Shown here in pieces: positions 1 to 11,316 of a DNA stretch of 64,000 nucleotides. Each line of letters starts with the position of its first letter. Positions within the stretch are counted from its first letter, which is position 1. Source of the stretch: Actinacidiphila acidipaludis (lineage in GTDB: Bacteria > Actinomycetota > Actinomycetes > Streptomycetales > Streptomycetaceae); NCBI RefSeq assembly GCF_019890725.1, contig NZ_JAINZZ010000006.1, positions 1 to 64,000 of the forward strand. The letters run 5' to 3'. A program made the translations under genes and the position numbers. Under the pieces are notes generated by a model, which was not told where the DNA came from, did not search any database, and saw nothing but the letters and a program-made list of their open reading frames with translations.

Positions 1-93
1 CAACCTGGCAACTTCCGGTCAACGCACCGTCCGTCGGGCGGGATCGGCACCACGGTGTCCAACAGTCGCGAGAAGAGAAACGGGGAAGCCTGA

Positions 94-1770
94 ATGTCGG
101 ACCGAGAAAAGTGGGATGCGATCGTCGTCGGTTCCGGGCTGGGCGGACTGGTGTGCGCGGCCTATCTGGCCGTCGGCGGCCACCGGGTCCTCGTCCTGGA
201 GCAGCACGACGTCGCCGGCGGGAACAGCCATGTGTTCCGCCGCCGCCGCAAGTACGAGTTCGACGTCGGCGTGCACTACCTCGGCGACTGCGGGCCGGAG
301 GGCATCCTGCCGGCGATCTTCGCGGGGCTCGGTCTCGACAAGCGGGTCCAGTACCGGCCGATGGACCAGGACGGGTTCGACCGCATCGTCATCCCCGGCC
401 TCACGATGGACATGCCGGCCGGTTGGTCCGCCTACCGGGCGCGGCTGAAGCAGGCGCTTCCCACCGACGGGCCCGGCCTCGACCGGTTCGTCGACGTCAT
501 CGCCGGGCTCGGCGAGGAGATGCGGCAGGCGCTGCTGTCGCCGAACGACCTGACCATCACCGAACTCGTCGCGCGGACGCCCGTCACGGTGCAGTGGGGC
601 CGCCGGACGCTCACCGAGCTCTTCGACCACTGCGGCCTGTCGCAGCGCGCCCGGACGGTGCTGGCCGCCCAGTCGCCGAACTACGGCATGGGCCCGGACC
701 AGGCGAGCGTCACCATGCACGCCACGGTCACCGACCACTACGTCCGGGGCGCCTACTACCCGGAGGGCGGCGGCCAGACGCTGGCGGCCGGGCTGGTGGA
801 GACCATCGAGGCGCACGGCGGTGAACTGCGCACCCGCTGCCGGGTCGAGCGCATCCTGGTCGAGGACGGCAAGGTGACCGGCGTCGGCCTGGAGGGCGGC
901 GGCATCCTCCACTCCCCGCTGGTGGTCTCCAACGCGGACTACCGCCGCACCGTGCTGGACCTGGTCGGCCCCGAGCACTTCCCCCGCCGGCTGGTGGCCA
1001 AGACCACCGACGCCACGATGGGCCTGCCCTTCGCCACGCTGTACGTCGCGCTGGACATGGAGCTGCCGCCGCGCCCGAACGCCAACCTGTGGTGGTACCG
1101 CGGCGACGACATCGGCGCCTACTACGACGGCCTGGCCACCAGCGAACTGGACCCGGTGGACTTCCTGTTCGTGTCCTTCGCGTCGCTCAAGGACCCGGGG
1201 TCGCGGACCGTGTGCCCGCCGGGGCACACCAACTTGCAGGTGATGACGCTCTGCCCGTCCAGCTACGACCGCTGGGGCGTGACGAACGGTCCCGCGGACG
1301 GCGAGCGCTACCGCCGCAGGACCGTCTACAAGGAGCAGAAGGCCCGGCTGACCGAAGCGATGCTGACCGCCGCCGAGGAGGCCATCGGGCCGTTCCGCGA
1401 CCACATCGTGCACCTGGAGGCCGCCACGCCCCTGACGCACGAGCGCTACACCCTCTCCACCGGCGGCACCCCGTTCGGCCTGGCGGACTGGGGTGGTTCC
1501 GGCAGCCGCCCGGACACCCGCACCTCCGTCGGCGGGCTCCACGTCGTCGGCGCCAACACCCGGTACGGCAGCGGCATCACCGGCGTCGCGGTGGGCGGCA
1601 TCGCCTGCGCCTCGCAGATCCTCGGCCGCCGGCTGATGCACGAGGTCCACAGCGGCGCCGTCCTGGGCGACGCGGACCTGCTGCCCGAGCGCCCCGAGGA
1701 CTGGGACCCGCTCGCCGTCTCCCGCGGTACCGGGCGCCGTTCCGCCCGCGGCCTGGCCCGGATCGGCTGA
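94..1770 (+). CDS. CrtI/RetSat-like FAD-dependent oxidoreductase
   Basis: A 558-residue flavoprotein of the phytoene desaturase / retinol saturase superfamily. The N-terminal Rossmann motif GSGLGG is at residues 13-18 and is followed by the ADP-binding acidic end (LEQHD). The C-terminal FAD-binding stretch GLHVVGAN...GSGITGV lies near residue 480. The family catalyses desaturation or saturation of isoprenoid or other hydrophobic chains. No carotenoid synthase (crtB, crtE) is visible, so a tailoring role in the neighbouring cluster is likelier than carotenoid synthesis. ATG 94 is preceded by a GGGGAAG ribosome site. The ABC exporter genes follow 122 bases downstream on the same strand. Sequence left of base 94 is non-coding as far as it goes. 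Family assignment is firm; the substrate is unknown. Confidence 0.85.
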   Translation: MSDREKWDAIVVGSGLGGLVCAAYLAVGGHRVLVLEQHDVAGGNSHVFRRRRKYEFDVGVHYLGDCGPEGILPAIFAGLGLDKRVQYRPMDQDGFDRIVIPGLTMDMPAGWSAYRARLKQALPTDGPGLDRFVDVIAGLGEEMRQALLSPNDLTITELVARTPVTVQWGRRTLTELFDHCGLSQRARTVLAAQSPNYGMGPDQASVTMHATVTDHYVRGAYYPEGGGQTLAAGLVETIEAHGGELRTRCRVERILVEDGKVTGVGLEGGGILHSPLVVSNADYRRTVLDLVGPEHFPRRLVAKTTDATMGLPFATLYVALDMELPPRPNANLWWYRGDDIGAYYDGLATSELDPVDFLFVSFASLKDPGSRTVCPPGHTNLQVMTLCPSSYDRWGVTNGPADGERYRRRTVYKEQKARLTEAMLTAAEEAIGPFRDHIVHLEAATPLTHERYTLSTGGTPFGLADWGGSGSRPDTRTSVGGLHVVGANTRYGSGITGVAVGGIACASQILGRRLMHEVHSGAVLGDADLLPERPEDWDPLAVSRGTGRRSARGLARIG

Positions 1771-1892
1771 CCCGGTCCGGCCTCCCGGTGCGGGCCGCGA
1801 CGCCGGTCCGCACCACGCACGTTCCCAACGACGCAGCGCCCGGCGTCCTCAACGGGCGGCATCCATCGGACACTTCCCGTGAGGTGGGGCAC

Positions 1893-2864
1893 ATGAACGA
1901 CCTTGCCATCGAGGCAGCAGGACTACGCAAGAAGTACGGCGACCACCAGGCGCTGTCCGGCATCGATCTGTCGGTGCCGGCCGGCACCGTCCTGGGCGTG
2001 CTGGGCCCCAACGGCGCCGGCAAGACCACGGCGGTCCGGATCCTGGCGACGCTGCTGGAGGCGGACGAGGGCCGGGCCACGATCGCCGGCTACGACGTCG
2101 CCCGCGACCCGCAGGAGGTCCGCAAGCGGATCGGCCTGGCGGGGCAGTACGCGGCCGTCGACGAGCTGCTCACCGGCCGGGAGAACCTGACCCTGATCGG
2201 GAAGCTGCACCGGCTCGGCCGCAACGGCGCCAAGGCGCGCGCCGCCGAGCTGCTGGACCGCTTCGAGCTGACCGACGCCGCGGACCGGGAGGTCAAGACG
2301 TACTCCGGCGGCATGCGCAGGCGGCTGGACCTGGCGGCCTGCCTGCTCGGCGAGCCGCAGGTGCTGTTCCTGGACGAGCCGACCACCGGCCTCGACCTGA
2401 CCAGCCGGATGACGCTGTGGCAGACGGTCCGCGAGCAGGTCGCCGCCGGCGTGACCGTGCTGCTGACCACGCAGTACCTGGAGGAGGCGGACCACCTCGC
2501 GGACCGGATCGCCGTGATCGACAAGGGCACGGTGATCGCCGAGGGCTCGCCCGACGAGCTCAAGACGAAGGTCGGCGGCGAGCGCCTGGAGGTGACGGTC
2601 GCCGACCGGACCGTGCTGGCCGAGACGGCGCGGGTGCTCGGCAAGATCGCGACGGCCGAGCCGTCGGTGTCCGAGGACGACCGGATGGTGTCCGCGGCGG
2701 TGGACGCCGGTATCGACACCATCGCCGAGGCGGCCGCCGCCCTGCGCGAGGCCGGCATCAAGGTGACCGACTTCGCGATGCGCCGGCCGTCGCTGGACGA
2801 CGTGTTCCTGAGCCTGACCGGCCACACCAGCACCACGACCGAGGAAGAGGAGACGGCGGCATGA
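1893..2864 (+). CDS. DrrA-like ABC exporter ATP-binding protein
   Basis: A 323-residue ATPase of the daunorubicin-resistance (DrrA) type. Walker A GPNGAGKTT is at residues 38-46, the signature YSGGM at 137-141, Walker B LFLDEP at 158-163, and the C-terminal DrrA extension ends in LDDVFLSLTG. It powers the membrane partner encoded immediately downstream; the two genes share an ATGA overlap (stop 2862-2864, next start 2861), so translation is coupled. ATG 1893 has GAGGTGGGG upstream. Pairs like this usually export antibiotics or other lipophilic products and confer self-resistance. Placement beside tailoring enzymes supports export of the cluster's product, which is an inference. Confidence 0.92.
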   Translation: MNDLAIEAAGLRKKYGDHQALSGIDLSVPAGTVLGVLGPNGAGKTTAVRILATLLEADEGRATIAGYDVARDPQEVRKRIGLAGQYAAVDELLTGRENLTLIGKLHRLGRNGAKARAAELLDRFELTDAADREVKTYSGGMRRRLDLAACLLGEPQVLFLDEPTTGLDLTSRMTLWQTVREQVAAGVTVLLTTQYLEEADHLADRIAVIDKGTVIAEGSPDELKTKVGGERLEVTVADRTVLAETARVLGKIATAEPSVSEDDRMVSAAVDAGIDTIAEAAAALREAGIKVTDFAMRRPSLDDVFLSLTGHTSTTTEEEETAA

Positions 2865-3649
2865 GCGACCTGGCGTACGACACCATGGCGCTGACCGGGC
2901 GCCACATGCGGCACATCGCCCGCGTCCCGGAGAAGCTGATCGGCGTGACCGTCGGCCCGGTCGTGCTGGTGCTGGTCTTCGGCTACCTCTTCGGCAGCGC
3001 GATGTCGGTGCCGGGCGTGCACTACCGCGAGTACATCATGGCGGGCATCTTCACCCAGGTGATGTTCTCCGCGATCGGCACGAGCGCGGCCGGCGTGGCC
3101 GGGGACCTCAGCAACGGCCTCGTGGACCGGTTCCGTTCGCTGCCGATGTCGCGGTTCGCGGTGCTGCTCGGCCGGACCGTGTCCGACCTGCTGATGACGG
3201 CGCTGAGCTGCGTCGTGATGGCCGTGGTCGGCGCGCTCATCGGCTGGCGGGCGCACCACGGCGTGCTCAAGATCGCCGCGGGCTTCGCGCTGCTGCTGCT
3301 GCTCGGCTTCACCATGTGCTGGCTGGGCGCGCTGCTCGGTCTGGTGGTGCGCAGCCCCGAGGCGGTGAACTCGGTCGCGATGCTGCTGACGATGCCGTTC
3401 ATCTTCCTGTCCAACGCGTTCGTGCCGCTGGACGGGCTGCCCAAGTGGCTGCAGGTGCTGGCCGAGTGGAACCCGATCAGCGCCGTCGTCGCCTCCTGCC
3501 GCAACCTGTGGGGCAACCAGGCGCAGGTGACCAGCCACGCGTTCCCGACGGACCACCCGGTCCTCGTCTCCTGCATCGTCCTGGGCCTGATGCTGGCCCT
3601 GGTGGTCCCGCTCACCGCGCGCGCCTACCAGCGGGCCGCGGCACGTTAG
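2861..3649 (+). CDS. DrrB-like ABC-2 exporter permease
   Basis: A 262-residue ABC-2 type permease, partner of the preceding ATPase. About six hydrophobic segments are visible: one near residues 25-47, one near 57-80, three between roughly 100 and 190, and one near 230-255. The family motif region around the NGLVDRFRSLPMSR stretch is present. The normal DrrB length is about 260-280 residues, so the gene is complete. Its start overlaps the ATPase stop by four bases. A bidirectional hairpin terminator lies 40 bases beyond its stop, separating it from the convergent VioB-like gene. Confidence 0.9.
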   Translation: MSDLAYDTMALTGRHMRHIARVPEKLIGVTVGPVVLVLVFGYLFGSAMSVPGVHYREYIMAGIFTQVMFSAIGTSAAGVAGDLSNGLVDRFRSLPMSRFAVLLGRTVSDLLMTALSCVVMAVVGALIGWRAHHGVLKIAAGFALLLLLGFTMCWLGALLGLVVRSPEAVNSVAMLLTMPFIFLSNAFVPLDGLPKWLQVLAEWNPISAVVASCRNLWGNQAQVTSHAFPTDHPVLVSCIVLGLMLALVVPLTARAYQRAAAR

Positions 3650-3687
3650 GCGTGGCGGGCCCGTCCCCGCTCCCGCGCCGGCGGCAG

Positions 3688-3728
3688 AAGGCCGGGCGGC
3701 CCCTGTGATCCAGGGACCGCCCGGCCTT
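3688..3728. terminator. bidirectional hairpin terminator
   Basis: Inverted repeat with perfect 12-base outer arms AAGGCCGGGCGG (3688-3699) and CCGCCCGGCCTT (3717-3728). An additional near-paired inner segment is CCCTG/CAGGG. It sits between the convergent ABC permease and VioB-like genes. Confidence 0.75.
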
Positions 3729-3763
3729 CCGGTGTATGCGGCCGGCGCCGGCCGCCGGCGGGG

Positions 3764-6511
3764 TCAGGACCCGGTCGTCCCGGGCGACTGGAAGGCCGGG
3801 CCGAGCACCGTGCTCGCGCCCGCCGACGAGGGCGTCGCCACCAGGTTCTTCGCCAGGACCTGGACCTTCGACATCAGGCCGACGATGTTGTCCATCTCCT
3901 CGGGATGCCCGTCGACCATTCGCCCGAGCGCCCCCAGGAGGTTGGTGTAGGCGTCGTCGCAGAGCTGCGAGGCCCGCCGCTCGGGGGAGTCCGCCGGAAG
4001 GGCGTAGGTGTCCGCGTCGTCGATCACCGGGTACACGCCGTCCGGGTCGAAGGGGATCTCCGGGCCCTCGAAGACCCAGGCGCCCTTGGCGTTCCTGACC
4101 AGCTCGTGGCCCTTCACGATCTCCTCGAACCGGTAGTAGTGGCCGAGTTCGTGCGCCGCGGAGGTGTGCCCGATGTCGGTCGGCGTGCCCTCGCCCTGCT
4201 CGATGATCTGGTAGACGGCCAGCAGCGCGGAGCGCTTGTCGGTGATCTGGTACAGCGTCTGGGGGGCGTCGGGCCAGGACACCTGGCGGGCCGGGTCGCC
4301 GGTGAACAGCGTGCCGCCGTGGTCGAGCCGGACGATCGCCCGGGCGATCTGGTTGTAGAGCCAGCCGATCGTCTGCGGCTTGTGCTCGGCCCGGACGAAC
4401 CACCGCTCCAGGGTGTCCATCGCCTTGGGGTCGGCCGACAGCACCCGGCCCCGGTGGTCCAGCCGGGCGCTGTCCGGGCTGATGACGGCGCCCTTGAACA
4501 CCTCGCCGTCCACCACCGGGTACTCCGGCTGCTCGATGGCCATGAACACGTCCTTGACGTGCTCCAGGGACAGCCGGCGCAGCCTGACCTGGAGGTCGGG
4601 CAGGACCGGCCCCGGCAGCTTGCCCGGGTAGGTGGGCACCCGGGCGGGGCGCCCGATCCGCGGCGTGCCGCCCACGGCGTTCAGCAGGTTGCACACCTGC
4701 GCCATGTGCTGCATCTCCTCCAGGACCACGCCGCGGATCAGCTCGGCGATCCTGACGTTGCGGTCCGGCTTGATGGAGATCAGCGCCGCCAGGTACGGCG
4801 GGATGGTCGCGAGCTCCACCAGCGCCGCCTGCTGCAGGACCTGGCGCAGGTCGTCGACGGTGGCGATCTCGAGCAGCGGTGGGGCCGGTGCGGTGTTCAG
4901 CCAACTCACGATCATGTCTCGCTTTCCTGGGGAGAGGTCTCGGGTCACCGGCATGTGGTTGGGGGACTCCTGCGGGGCCGTCAGGGTGCGCCTGATGTAG
5001 GTGGCGTGCCGCAGCACGTGGTTGTAGTTCCCGAGGTCGAGGATGTCCCGCATGACCGGGTAGAGGTTGGCGTACTGCCGGAAGACGGGCTCCACGTCGC
5101 GCACCCACGTCGGGCGTTCCGGCGCCCGGTACACGTCGAACACCCGGAAGTGGATCTGCCCGTCCGGCTCGCCCGGGCGGCGCACCGAGCCGTAGGCCAC
5201 CTGCGCGAGGTCGCCGTCGATGTAGCCGCGGGGGTTGCCGGGGTCCTGGCAGGTGAAGGTCAGCGTGGCGCGGCCGGCCGCGTCCGTCACCACCTCCTCC
5301 GGCAGGGTCAGCGCCTTGCCGGGGCTGACCGGGGTGAAGGAGATGCGCAGCCCGGCGGCCGGTTTGCCGTACCGGGTGGCGTACACCGGGGCCGAGCCCG
5401 ACTCGCCCGCGCCGGTGCCCGCGTAGAGCTTCTGCACGCTCCCGTCGACGTGGATCCAGGTGGCGTCCGCGTTCTCGCTCAGCACGGGCGCCGCCGCGTC
5501 CGAGCCGTCGACGAGGGCGAGCCGGTGTCCGCCGGCGAGCGCCACCTGGTCCGGGGTCAGCCGGGCCGTCGCGATGCCCGCGTCGCGCTCGTAGAAGTCC
5601 GCGTCGCCCAGGCCGGCGAGCGGGGCCAGCACGGTCGGCTTGTCCGCGTCGTCGAGCACGGCCAGCCGCAGTTCCCCGACGTCCGTGAGCGGACCGTTGG
5701 GCTCGGTCGTCGGAACGCTGTTGCCGAGGTCGACGAAGACCGTGCCGGTCGCGTCGTCGATCCGGAAGCACGCGTCGGACAGCGGCCCGCCGTCGCCCAC
5801 CTTGCGCAGCCGGCGGCCGGCCACGAACCGCTGGGGTTCGCCGGAGCGGTACGGTCCGATGGCGCCCACGATGCGTCCGAACGTCGTCCGGTCCGACGGG
5901 CCCGCGAAGCCCAGCTCCACGGAGTCCATCGCGAACCTGATGGACAGCCGGCCCTCCTCGGTGCGGGCGCGCAGCGCGGCCAGCACCGGGGAGTCGAGGT
6001 CGTCGGCCCACTCCAGGCCGGTCAGCACCGACTGGTAGGCGCCGGCCGGGTACGGCACGCCGCCGGCGCCCATCGACCGCAGCCAGATGTCCTCCACCGC
6101 CGTGGTGAGGACCTCCGCGCGCAGCACCTGGCGGCCCGACGCGTCGAGCAGCCGCGGCCGCATCGCGTACAGCTCGGTGATGAGCTGGTCGGACGGGTCG
6201 AGGTCGACGAACTTGCCGTTGGTGCGGACGTCGTCGTCGACCAGCCGGCCGCCGACCAGGCCGTCCTCGCGGGCCTCGGTGGCCCGCGTGCCGTCCGGGG
6301 AGTGGCAGCTCGTCACGCGGACGTCGGTCAGGCGGATGTCGCCCGTTCCGCCCGGGTTCCACCACCCGTTGACGTCGGGGAGCTGCATGGCGCGGGCCAG
6401 GCGGGGCTCCCAAAGGTCACTGTCGAAGTACTCCGGCGTGTTGTTGGCGGTCGGCACATCGGCCTGGAAGGTCCCCGCGAAATTCAGCCGGGGATACCCG
6501 AGATAGGACAC
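3764..6511 (-). CDS. VioB/RebD-related ferritin-like domain protein
   Basis: A 915-residue protein, close in size to violacein VioB and rebeccamycin RebD, the haem/iron enzymes that couple two tryptophan-derived imines. The N-terminus (PRLNFAGTFQADVPTANN) resembles that of VioB. Residues about 375-450 look like an Ig-type beta-sandwich. Residues about 545-800 are the PF12902 ferritin-like domain, with E566 (VELATIPPY), E599 and H602 (EEMQH), E771, H791 and E796 as candidate metal ligands. GTG 6511 is chosen because GGAGAGAAGAGAG precedes it and homology starts there; the frame stays open for 86 more codons upstream. PF12902 is broader than VioB/RebD, so chromopyrrolate-type chemistry is only a possibility. 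No L-Trp oxidase partner is visible in the window. Confidence 0.72.
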   Translation of the reverse strand: MSYLGYPRLNFAGTFQADVPTANNTPEYFDSDLWEPRLARAMQLPDVNGWWNPGGTGDIRLTDVRVTSCHSPDGTRATEAREDGLVGGRLVDDDVRTNGKFVDLDPSDQLITELYAMRPRLLDASGRQVLRAEVLTTAVEDIWLRSMGAGGVPYPAGAYQSVLTGLEWADDLDSPVLAALRARTEEGRLSIRFAMDSVELGFAGPSDRTTFGRIVGAIGPYRSGEPQRFVAGRRLRKVGDGGPLSDACFRIDDATGTVFVDLGNSVPTTEPNGPLTDVGELRLAVLDDADKPTVLAPLAGLGDADFYERDAGIATARLTPDQVALAGGHRLALVDGSDAAAPVLSENADATWIHVDGSVQKLYAGTGAGESGSAPVYATRYGKPAAGLRISFTPVSPGKALTLPEEVVTDAAGRATLTFTCQDPGNPRGYIDGDLAQVAYGSVRRPGEPDGQIHFRVFDVYRAPERPTWVRDVEPVFRQYANLYPVMRDILDLGNYNHVLRHATYIRRTLTAPQESPNHMPVTRDLSPGKRDMIVSWLNTAPAPPLLEIATVDDLRQVLQQAALVELATIPPYLAALISIKPDRNVRIAELIRGVVLEEMQHMAQVCNLLNAVGGTPRIGRPARVPTYPGKLPGPVLPDLQVRLRRLSLEHVKDVFMAIEQPEYPVVDGEVFKGAVISPDSARLDHRGRVLSADPKAMDTLERWFVRAEHKPQTIGWLYNQIARAIVRLDHGGTLFTGDPARQVSWPDAPQTLYQITDKRSALLAVYQIIEQGEGTPTDIGHTSAAHELGHYYRFEEIVKGHELVRNAKGAWVFEGPEIPFDPDGVYPVIDDADTYALPADSPERRASQLCDDAYTNLLGALGRMVDGHPEEMDNIVGLMSKVQVLAKNLVATPSSAGASTVLGPAFQSPGTTGS

Positions 6512-6919
6512 GGCTCTCTTCTCTCCGAGCGAGCGACGGGTGTGCGCACGGACGGGCGGAGACCGGATGCCGGTCCCCCCGCGGCCGTGGTCGTTCCCGG
6601 TGGTCACGTCCCGATCGCCACCAGCACGAACGCACTCGTCGACGACCTGCGGACCGACGCGGACCGGCTCACGCGAGAGTAGGGAGAAGCGTCCCCGGCG
6701 GCCCCCGCGCTGTCCGCTAGCTGCCAGCCGCCGCGCCGCGGCGGCCGCCCGCGCCGGGCTCCGGGCCACTTGCGGTCAGCCGCCGGTGAGCGGCCGGTCG
6801 GCGCGGTGCGGCTGTGGTGCACTGCGCACCGGCGGCGGCAGTGCTTCGCCGTCGCACTGGTTCCGGCACCTTCACCAGCACCGCCGACATCCCGGTGCGC
6901 CGACGAGGAGACGACAGCA
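6512..6919. promoter_or_regulatory. divergent promoter region, VioB-like / GH95-like
   Basis: A 408-base gap between divergently transcribed cluster genes that should hold promoters for both. I see no coding region I can support. A short inverted repeat, GGTGC-ACTGC-GCACC, lies at 6816-6830 and could be an operator. No convincing -35/-10 pair is visible. Confidence 0.4.
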
Positions 6920-8950
6920 GTGAATGCCGAGCTCGGGAGAAGGACGTTCATCCGCACCGCGGCCGCCACCGGCGTCGCGGCGGCCGGCACGACGTGGGCG
7001 GCGGAGGCGGCCTCGGCCGCTCCGGGCGGCCCGAACGGCGGGGCCACCGGATCCGCCGCAGGACCGGGCGCGCACGAGAGCGCGCTGCGGGACGCCCGGA
7101 TGGTGTGGTCCCAGGCGCCGCGCGACCGCTCCGGCGCGCCGTTCCTCGGCGACAACGCGCTGGCCGTGCAGGTCTTCCTGCGGCCGGACGGGAAGGCACT
7201 GCGGTTCTCCCTCGGCACCGCCGGACCCGGCTGGGACAGCGCCCCCGCCTTCCTCGATCTGGTGCCGGCCGGTGCGGTGACCTCGGTGCGGCTGGAGCTC
7301 GACCTGTGGAACGCCGAGCTCACCGGGATGGTCGGCACGACATCCGGGGCGGTGGCGGTCCGCGCCTTCGTCCCCCGCGGCCGCGGCGTGCTGCTGGTCA
7401 CCTCGACCGCCGCCGGCGGCGAGCGGACCGTGCGGTACGCGACCGGCCCGGAGGGCGCCGCGGGCTCCGGAGTGACGCGGGCGGTCCGGCAGTCCGGCAC
7501 CCGCGCGGTGGTCACCGCCACTGCGGGCCCCGGCGACGTCCGGGCGGCCCTGGAGGCGGGAGAGGCCGCGCTGACCGGCGACCACCGCGCCTGGTGGCAC
7601 GCCTTCTACTCGCGCAGCCACCTGTCCGTGCCGGACCGCACCGTGCAGCGCTTCCACTGGCTCCAGCTCTACACCGCCGCCGCCCTGCTGTCGCCGCGCG
7701 CGCCGCTGGCGGCCAGCGCGCCCACCCTGCTCAACCGGTCCGCCCACACCGGCCTCGGCGGCGCCGCGGCCGCGGCCGCCGGCGGGGGGCTGCCGCCCGG
7801 CACCGGGCACCTCAACTGGGCCACCCCGGGGGCGGGTTCGAAGGCCGGCCCGTCGGAGAACCTGCTCCTCGCCTGGGGTGTGCCGCAGGCCTGGGACGCC
7901 TACCGGCACACGGGCGACGAGAACGTCCTGCGCGAGGTGCTGCACCCGCTGCTGCGCAAGGCCGTCGGCTTCTACGCGGGCTATCTCGTCCCGGGCGCGG
8001 ACGGCCACCTCCACCTCCCGGCGACGTACTCCCCCGGCTACGGCGACGTCGTCGACGCCACCCACGACCTGGCGCTGCTGCGCTGGGCCGCCGCCGCCCT
8101 GGTCGAGTCGACCCGCCGCCTGGGCCTGTCCGATCCCGGCCTGAAGCGCTGGCAGGACGTGGCCGCGCGCCTCGCGCCCTACCACCAGGACGCCGACGGG
8201 GTCGCGGTGGGCGCCGGGGTCCGGCTGTCGCGCTCGCACGCGCGCGCCGGCCACCTGCTGTGGCTGTTCCCGCTGTACGAGAAGCGGTGGAGCCGTCCGG
8301 ACGACCGCGCGCTGATGACCAGCAGCTTCGACCACTGGGCGAGCATGCGCCAGGACTGGGACGGCCGGTCCTACGCGGTCGGCGCCTCCATGGCCGCGGC
8401 CGTCCACCGGGGCGGGGAGGCGCACACGCTGCTGCGCCGTCTGCTCGACGGCGAGCCGACGGGCCTGACGGGCCTGCTGCCGAACGCGATGGGCCGCGCC
8501 AAGGACGGGACGAGCGACCTGGCGACCTCGTTCGCCGCCGGACAGGCCGTCCTGGACCTGCTGGTCGCCGGTGACCCGGACGTTGTGGACGTCTTCCCGG
8601 GCGTCCCGGACGAGTGGGCCGACGCCTCGGTCTTCGGACTGCGGGCACCCGGGGCGTTCGTGGTGGACGCCGCCCGGTCGCGGGGACGCACCGACTGGGT
8701 GCGGGTCGGCGGAGCGGCCGGCCGCACCCTGACGCTGCGTCACGGCGTCGAGGCCGACGTCGACATCCGCGTCGAGAAGGCGGGCACGAGCCGCCCGGCG
8801 GACGCCCGGAGCACCGCGCCCGGCACCTGCGTGCTGCGCCTGGACGCCGGCGAGAGCGTCGTGGTCGCCCGCCGTGGCGCGGTCCCCGGGGAGGCGGCGC
8901 AGGAGGTGCCGGCGAACGGCGGCGGACGCCACTGGGGCGGAGCGCTCTGA
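6920..8950 (+). CDS. Tat-secreted GH95-like glycoside hydrolase
   Basis: A 676-residue protein beginning at GTG 6920, with GAGGAG ten bases upstream. A twin-arginine signal (GRRTFIRT followed by an Ala-rich hydrophobic run to AEAASAA) indicates folded export. The body resembles the (alpha/alpha)6 barrel of GH95 (1,2-alpha-L-fucosidase-type) enzymes: WGVPQAWDAYRHTGDENVLRE, then LRKAVGFYAGYLV, then a SPGYG site where GH95 enzymes usually have a Ser-Pro-Glu. The usual catalytic Glu is therefore not obvious. A C-terminal beta domain follows. It heads the halogenase/reductase transcription direction, with a 251-base gap to the halogenase. In this setting it may unmask a glycosylated product outside the cell, which is an inference. 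Fold assignment is moderate; substrate unknown. Confidence 0.62.
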   Translation: MNAELGRRTFIRTAAATGVAAAGTTWAAEAASAAPGGPNGGATGSAAGPGAHESALRDARMVWSQAPRDRSGAPFLGDNALAVQVFLRPDGKALRFSLGTAGPGWDSAPAFLDLVPAGAVTSVRLELDLWNAELTGMVGTTSGAVAVRAFVPRGRGVLLVTSTAAGGERTVRYATGPEGAAGSGVTRAVRQSGTRAVVTATAGPGDVRAALEAGEAALTGDHRAWWHAFYSRSHLSVPDRTVQRFHWLQLYTAAALLSPRAPLAASAPTLLNRSAHTGLGGAAAAAAGGGLPPGTGHLNWATPGAGSKAGPSENLLLAWGVPQAWDAYRHTGDENVLREVLHPLLRKAVGFYAGYLVPGADGHLHLPATYSPGYGDVVDATHDLALLRWAAAALVESTRRLGLSDPGLKRWQDVAARLAPYHQDADGVAVGAGVRLSRSHARAGHLLWLFPLYEKRWSRPDDRALMTSSFDHWASMRQDWDGRSYAVGASMAAAVHRGGEAHTLLRRLLDGEPTGLTGLLPNAMGRAKDGTSDLATSFAAGQAVLDLLVAGDPDVVDVFPGVPDEWADASVFGLRAPGAFVVDAARSRGRTDWVRVGGAAGRTLTLRHGVEADVDIRVEKAGTSRPADARSTAPGTCVLRLDAGESVVVARRGAVPGEAAQEVPANGGGRHWGGAL

Positions 8951-8991
8951 CCGCGGGCACGCAGCGGGAATGCAGCAACCGGACAAGCTGA

Positions 8992-11266
<2,275 letters not shown>

Positions 11267-11274
11267 ACGCGGCA

Positions 11275-11309
11275 GAGCCAGGCCGGGCGCCGCGGGCCCG
11301 GCCTGGCTC
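11275..11309. terminator. bidirectional hairpin terminator
   Basis: Perfect 14-base arms GAGCCAGGCCGGGC (11275-11288) and GCCCGGCCTGGCTC (11296-11309) around a seven-base loop. It lies between the convergent flavin reductase and DUF3995 genes and can stop both. Confidence 0.85.
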
Positions 11310-11316
11310 CTCGTGC

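Noticed and set aside
94-1770. Carotenoid phytoene desaturase (crtI)
   Set aside because: The superfamily matches, but no crtB/crtE partners are present and sequence blocks are closer to generic or RetSat-like members, so no crt symbol is given.
3612-6413. A 933-codon minus-strand frame overlapping the VioB-like gene
   Set aside because: It is the same strand in another frame, almost all Arg/Ala/Gly/Pro; the VioB-like frame carries the homology.
3764-6511. Polyketide synthase annotation sometimes attached to VioB
   Set aside because: No ketosynthase, acyltransferase or carrier motif; the domain present is ferritin-like.
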